From Flavobacteriaceae bacterium (GTDB lineage: Bacteria; Bacteroidota; Bacteroidia; Flavobacteriales; Flavobacteriaceae), in the NCBI GenBank assembly GCA_947456955.1, contig CANGTQ010000001.1:248001-312000 (forward strand): a stretch of DNA of 64,000 nucleotides. The letters run 5' to 3'. How positions within the stretch are numbered: position 1 is the stretch's first letter; each line of letters opens with the position of its first letter. The notes beneath the pieces are model-generated. The model had not been told where the DNA came from and searched no databases. It worked only from the letters and a program-made list of their open reading frames with translations. The position numbers were made by a program, and so were the translations under genes. This document shows positions 62,789 to 64,000 of the stretch, one piece after another.

Positions 62789-62818
62789 CAAATTTAGTTA
62801 TTAATTGTAGACTACAAA
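62789..62818 (-). promoter_or_regulatory. Promoter of the bamD-rpoZ-coaBC-porD operon
   Basis: On the minus strand TTTG (62815-62818), an 18-base spacer and TAAATTTG (62789-62796) match both consensus elements. The bamD ATG is 55 bases downstream. Confidence 0.65.
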
Positions 62819-62842
62819 ATATTTTTTTCGACTATAAAAAAG

Positions 62843-63727
62843 CTACATTTTTGAAATTTTATTGGTGAAATGATCCAAACGATTTGCTAAATCTTCATTG
62901 ACATTTACTAATGGCAAACGAACTGTATTTTCTGACAAGCCCAATGATTTAAATACTTCCTTGATGCCAGCCGGATTTCCTTGTTCAAAAATCATATCAA
63001 TTGAATCAGCTAAAAGATAATGGATTTTATAAGCTTCATCTACTTTTTTGTTTAAACCAAGACGCACCATTTCAGTAAACTGTTTAGGAAAACCTTCTGC
63101 TATTACAGAAATAACACCTGCACCACCTGCTAAAATCATTGGCAACGTAATCATGTCATCACCCGAAATTACTAAAAAGTCTTTCGGTTTATCTTGTATC
63201 AATTTCATAGCCTGTACAATATCTCCGGAAGCTTCTTTAACAGCAATAATATTTTTAAAATCGTTTGCTAATCTTATGATCGTTTCAGGCAACATATTAC
63301 TGGAAGTTCTACCAGGAACATTATATAAAATCACCGGTATTGGAGATGCTTCTGCAATCGCTTTGAAATGTTGGTAAATTCCCTCTTGTGTTGGTTTGTT
63401 ATAATAGGGAGATACCGATAAGATAGCTATAAAATCTGAAAAATTTCCTGATTTCAATTCTTCAATAACTTCTGCTGTATTGTTACTTCCAACCCCTAAA
63501 ACCAATGGCAATCTTCCTTTATTGGCATCAACAATAGTCTTTATAACCAATTCTTTTTCAGCTTTTGATAAAGTAGCGTTTTCGGCAGTAGTACCAAGAA
63601 CTACTAAATAATCAATTCCATTATCAATTTGGAAATTTACGATTGCTTTTAGAGCGTCAATGTCAACTGAAAAGTCTTTTTTAAAAGGGGTAACTAGTGC
63701 AACTCCGGTTCCGATTAATGATTGCAT
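62843..63727 (-). CDS. dapA: 4-hydroxy-tetrahydrodipicolinate synthase
   Basis: The 294-residue cytosolic enzyme condenses pyruvate and aspartate semialdehyde on the way to lysine and diaminopimelate for peptidoglycan. It shows [40 protein letters not shown], the Tyr in [31 protein letters not shown], the Schiff-base Lys in [16 protein letters not shown] and [20 protein letters not shown]. It lies 1 base after the DUF6913 gene stop, so they are co-transcribed. Confidence 0.96.
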   Translation of the reverse strand: MQSLIGTGVALVTPFKKDFSVDIDALKAIVNFQIDNGIDYLVVLGTTAENATLSKAEKELVIKTIVDANKGRLPLVLGVGSNNTAEVIEELKSGNFSDFIAILSVSPYYNKPTQEGIYQHFKAIAEASPIPVILYNVPGRTSSNMLPETIIRLANDFKNIIAVKEASGDIVQAMKLIQDKPKDFLVISGDDMITLPMILAGGAGVISVIAEGFPKQFTEMVRLGLNKKVDEAYKIHYLLADSIDMIFEQGNPAGIKEVFKSLGLSENTVRLPLVNVNEDLANRLDHFTNKISKM

Positions 63728-63728
63728 G

Positions 63729-64000
63729 TTATATTTTGTTTAGAATTTTTAAATATTTGAATAATTCGGACATAAAAACTATATAGTTTTCGGCATTGGT
63801 ATCAATCATAAAATGATTCAATCGCTTGTCTATTGAGGCAAAACCAACCTTAAAACTCGCTTTAGATAAATTAGAAACCAAAAGTAATGCAACTTTTTCG
63901 GTATCATAATAATTAATCAACAAATCAAAAGGTTCAGCTATGAAATTTTTAACCTCTTTTTTATCTACTGTTCCGTGCCAACTTAAATCTTTGTGACTAA
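63729..64000 (-). CDS. DUF6913 family protein, N-terminus cut by window edge
   Basis: The frame is open from the right edge to a stop at 63729-63731, giving the last 89 or so residues. They include [60 protein letters not shown] and a C-terminus [11 protein letters not shown]. This agrees with the DUF6913 family, which I know from flavobacteria next to dapA. The function is unknown. The N-terminus lies outside the window. Confidence 0.8.
   Translation of the reverse strand, partial: SHKDLSWHGTVDKKEVKNFIAEPFDLLINYYDTEKVALLLVSNLSKASFKVGFASIDKRLNHFMIDTNAENYIVFMSELFKYLKILNKI

Overview
The window is chromosomal DNA from a member of the Bacteroidota, family Flavobacteriaceae, most likely Flavobacterium. 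The evidence is AT-rich sequence (by eye), promoters of the TTTG / TAnnTTTG type, a protein with a type IX secretion (T9SS) sorting tail, a PorD-type protein, a Bacteroidota-type RNA polymerase omega subunit, a fused alpha/beta E1 oxo-acid dehydrogenase, and many families confined to this group (DUF6048, DUF6452, DUF6155, DUF3810, DUF6913). About 60 protein genes are supported. No rRNA, tRNA, CRISPR array, prophage or insertion sequence was seen. Both ends cut a gene: a thioredoxin-like protein on the left and a DUF6913 protein on the right.

Layout. 1-5.4 kb: envelope proteins and the rRNA methyltransferase RlmD. 5.4-15.3 kb: Nramp-type transporter, ornithine aminotransferase, Smr protein, DUF3810 metalloprotease-like protein, dipeptidase PepD, DCC protein, MutS2 and uracil-DNA glycosylase. 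15.3-19.8 kb: a minus-strand run with a lipoprotein, a barrel protein, a transglutaminase-like protein, an orphan solute-binding protein, a nucleoside phosphorylase and a SUI1/eIF1-like factor. 20-28.8 kb: fused E1, an apparently cytosolic trypsin-like protease, an LTA-synthase-type sulfatase, an OmpR/histidine kinase pair and a small membrane protein. 28.8-37.3 kb: OmpA, MscS channel, DEAD/DEAH helicase, and a cNMP/CBS/nucleotidyltransferase protein paired with a degenerate DnaQ-type exonuclease. 37.3-43.2 kb: CAP lipoprotein, aldose epimerase, VF530, subtilase lipoprotein, SmpB, Pcm and an oxidoreductase. 43.3-49.7 kb: a plus-strand run hbd, DUF1015, yggS, broken four-helix-bundle gene, exonuclease/GIY-YIG fusion, miaA, acyl-ACP thioesterase. 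49.9-64 kb: a minus-strand run with a two-component system, coaE, glycosyltransferase, T9SS cargo, fabV, recN, porD, coaBC, rpoZ, bamD and dapA.

The bamD-rpoZ-coaBC-porD-recN block joins outer-membrane assembly, transcription, CoA synthesis, secretion and repair behind one good promoter. Otherwise the region looks like ordinary core chromosome, and I found no convincing new defence or mobile system.

The most unusual signals are these: a DnaQ-family protein lacking two catalytic residues, coupled to a cNMP/CBS/nucleotidyltransferase sensor; a YggS protein that seems to have absorbed two intergenic repeats in frame; a frameshifted four-helix-bundle gene bracketed by inverted copies of a 13-bp repeat; and several families of dispersed palindromic repeats, some nested in each other.
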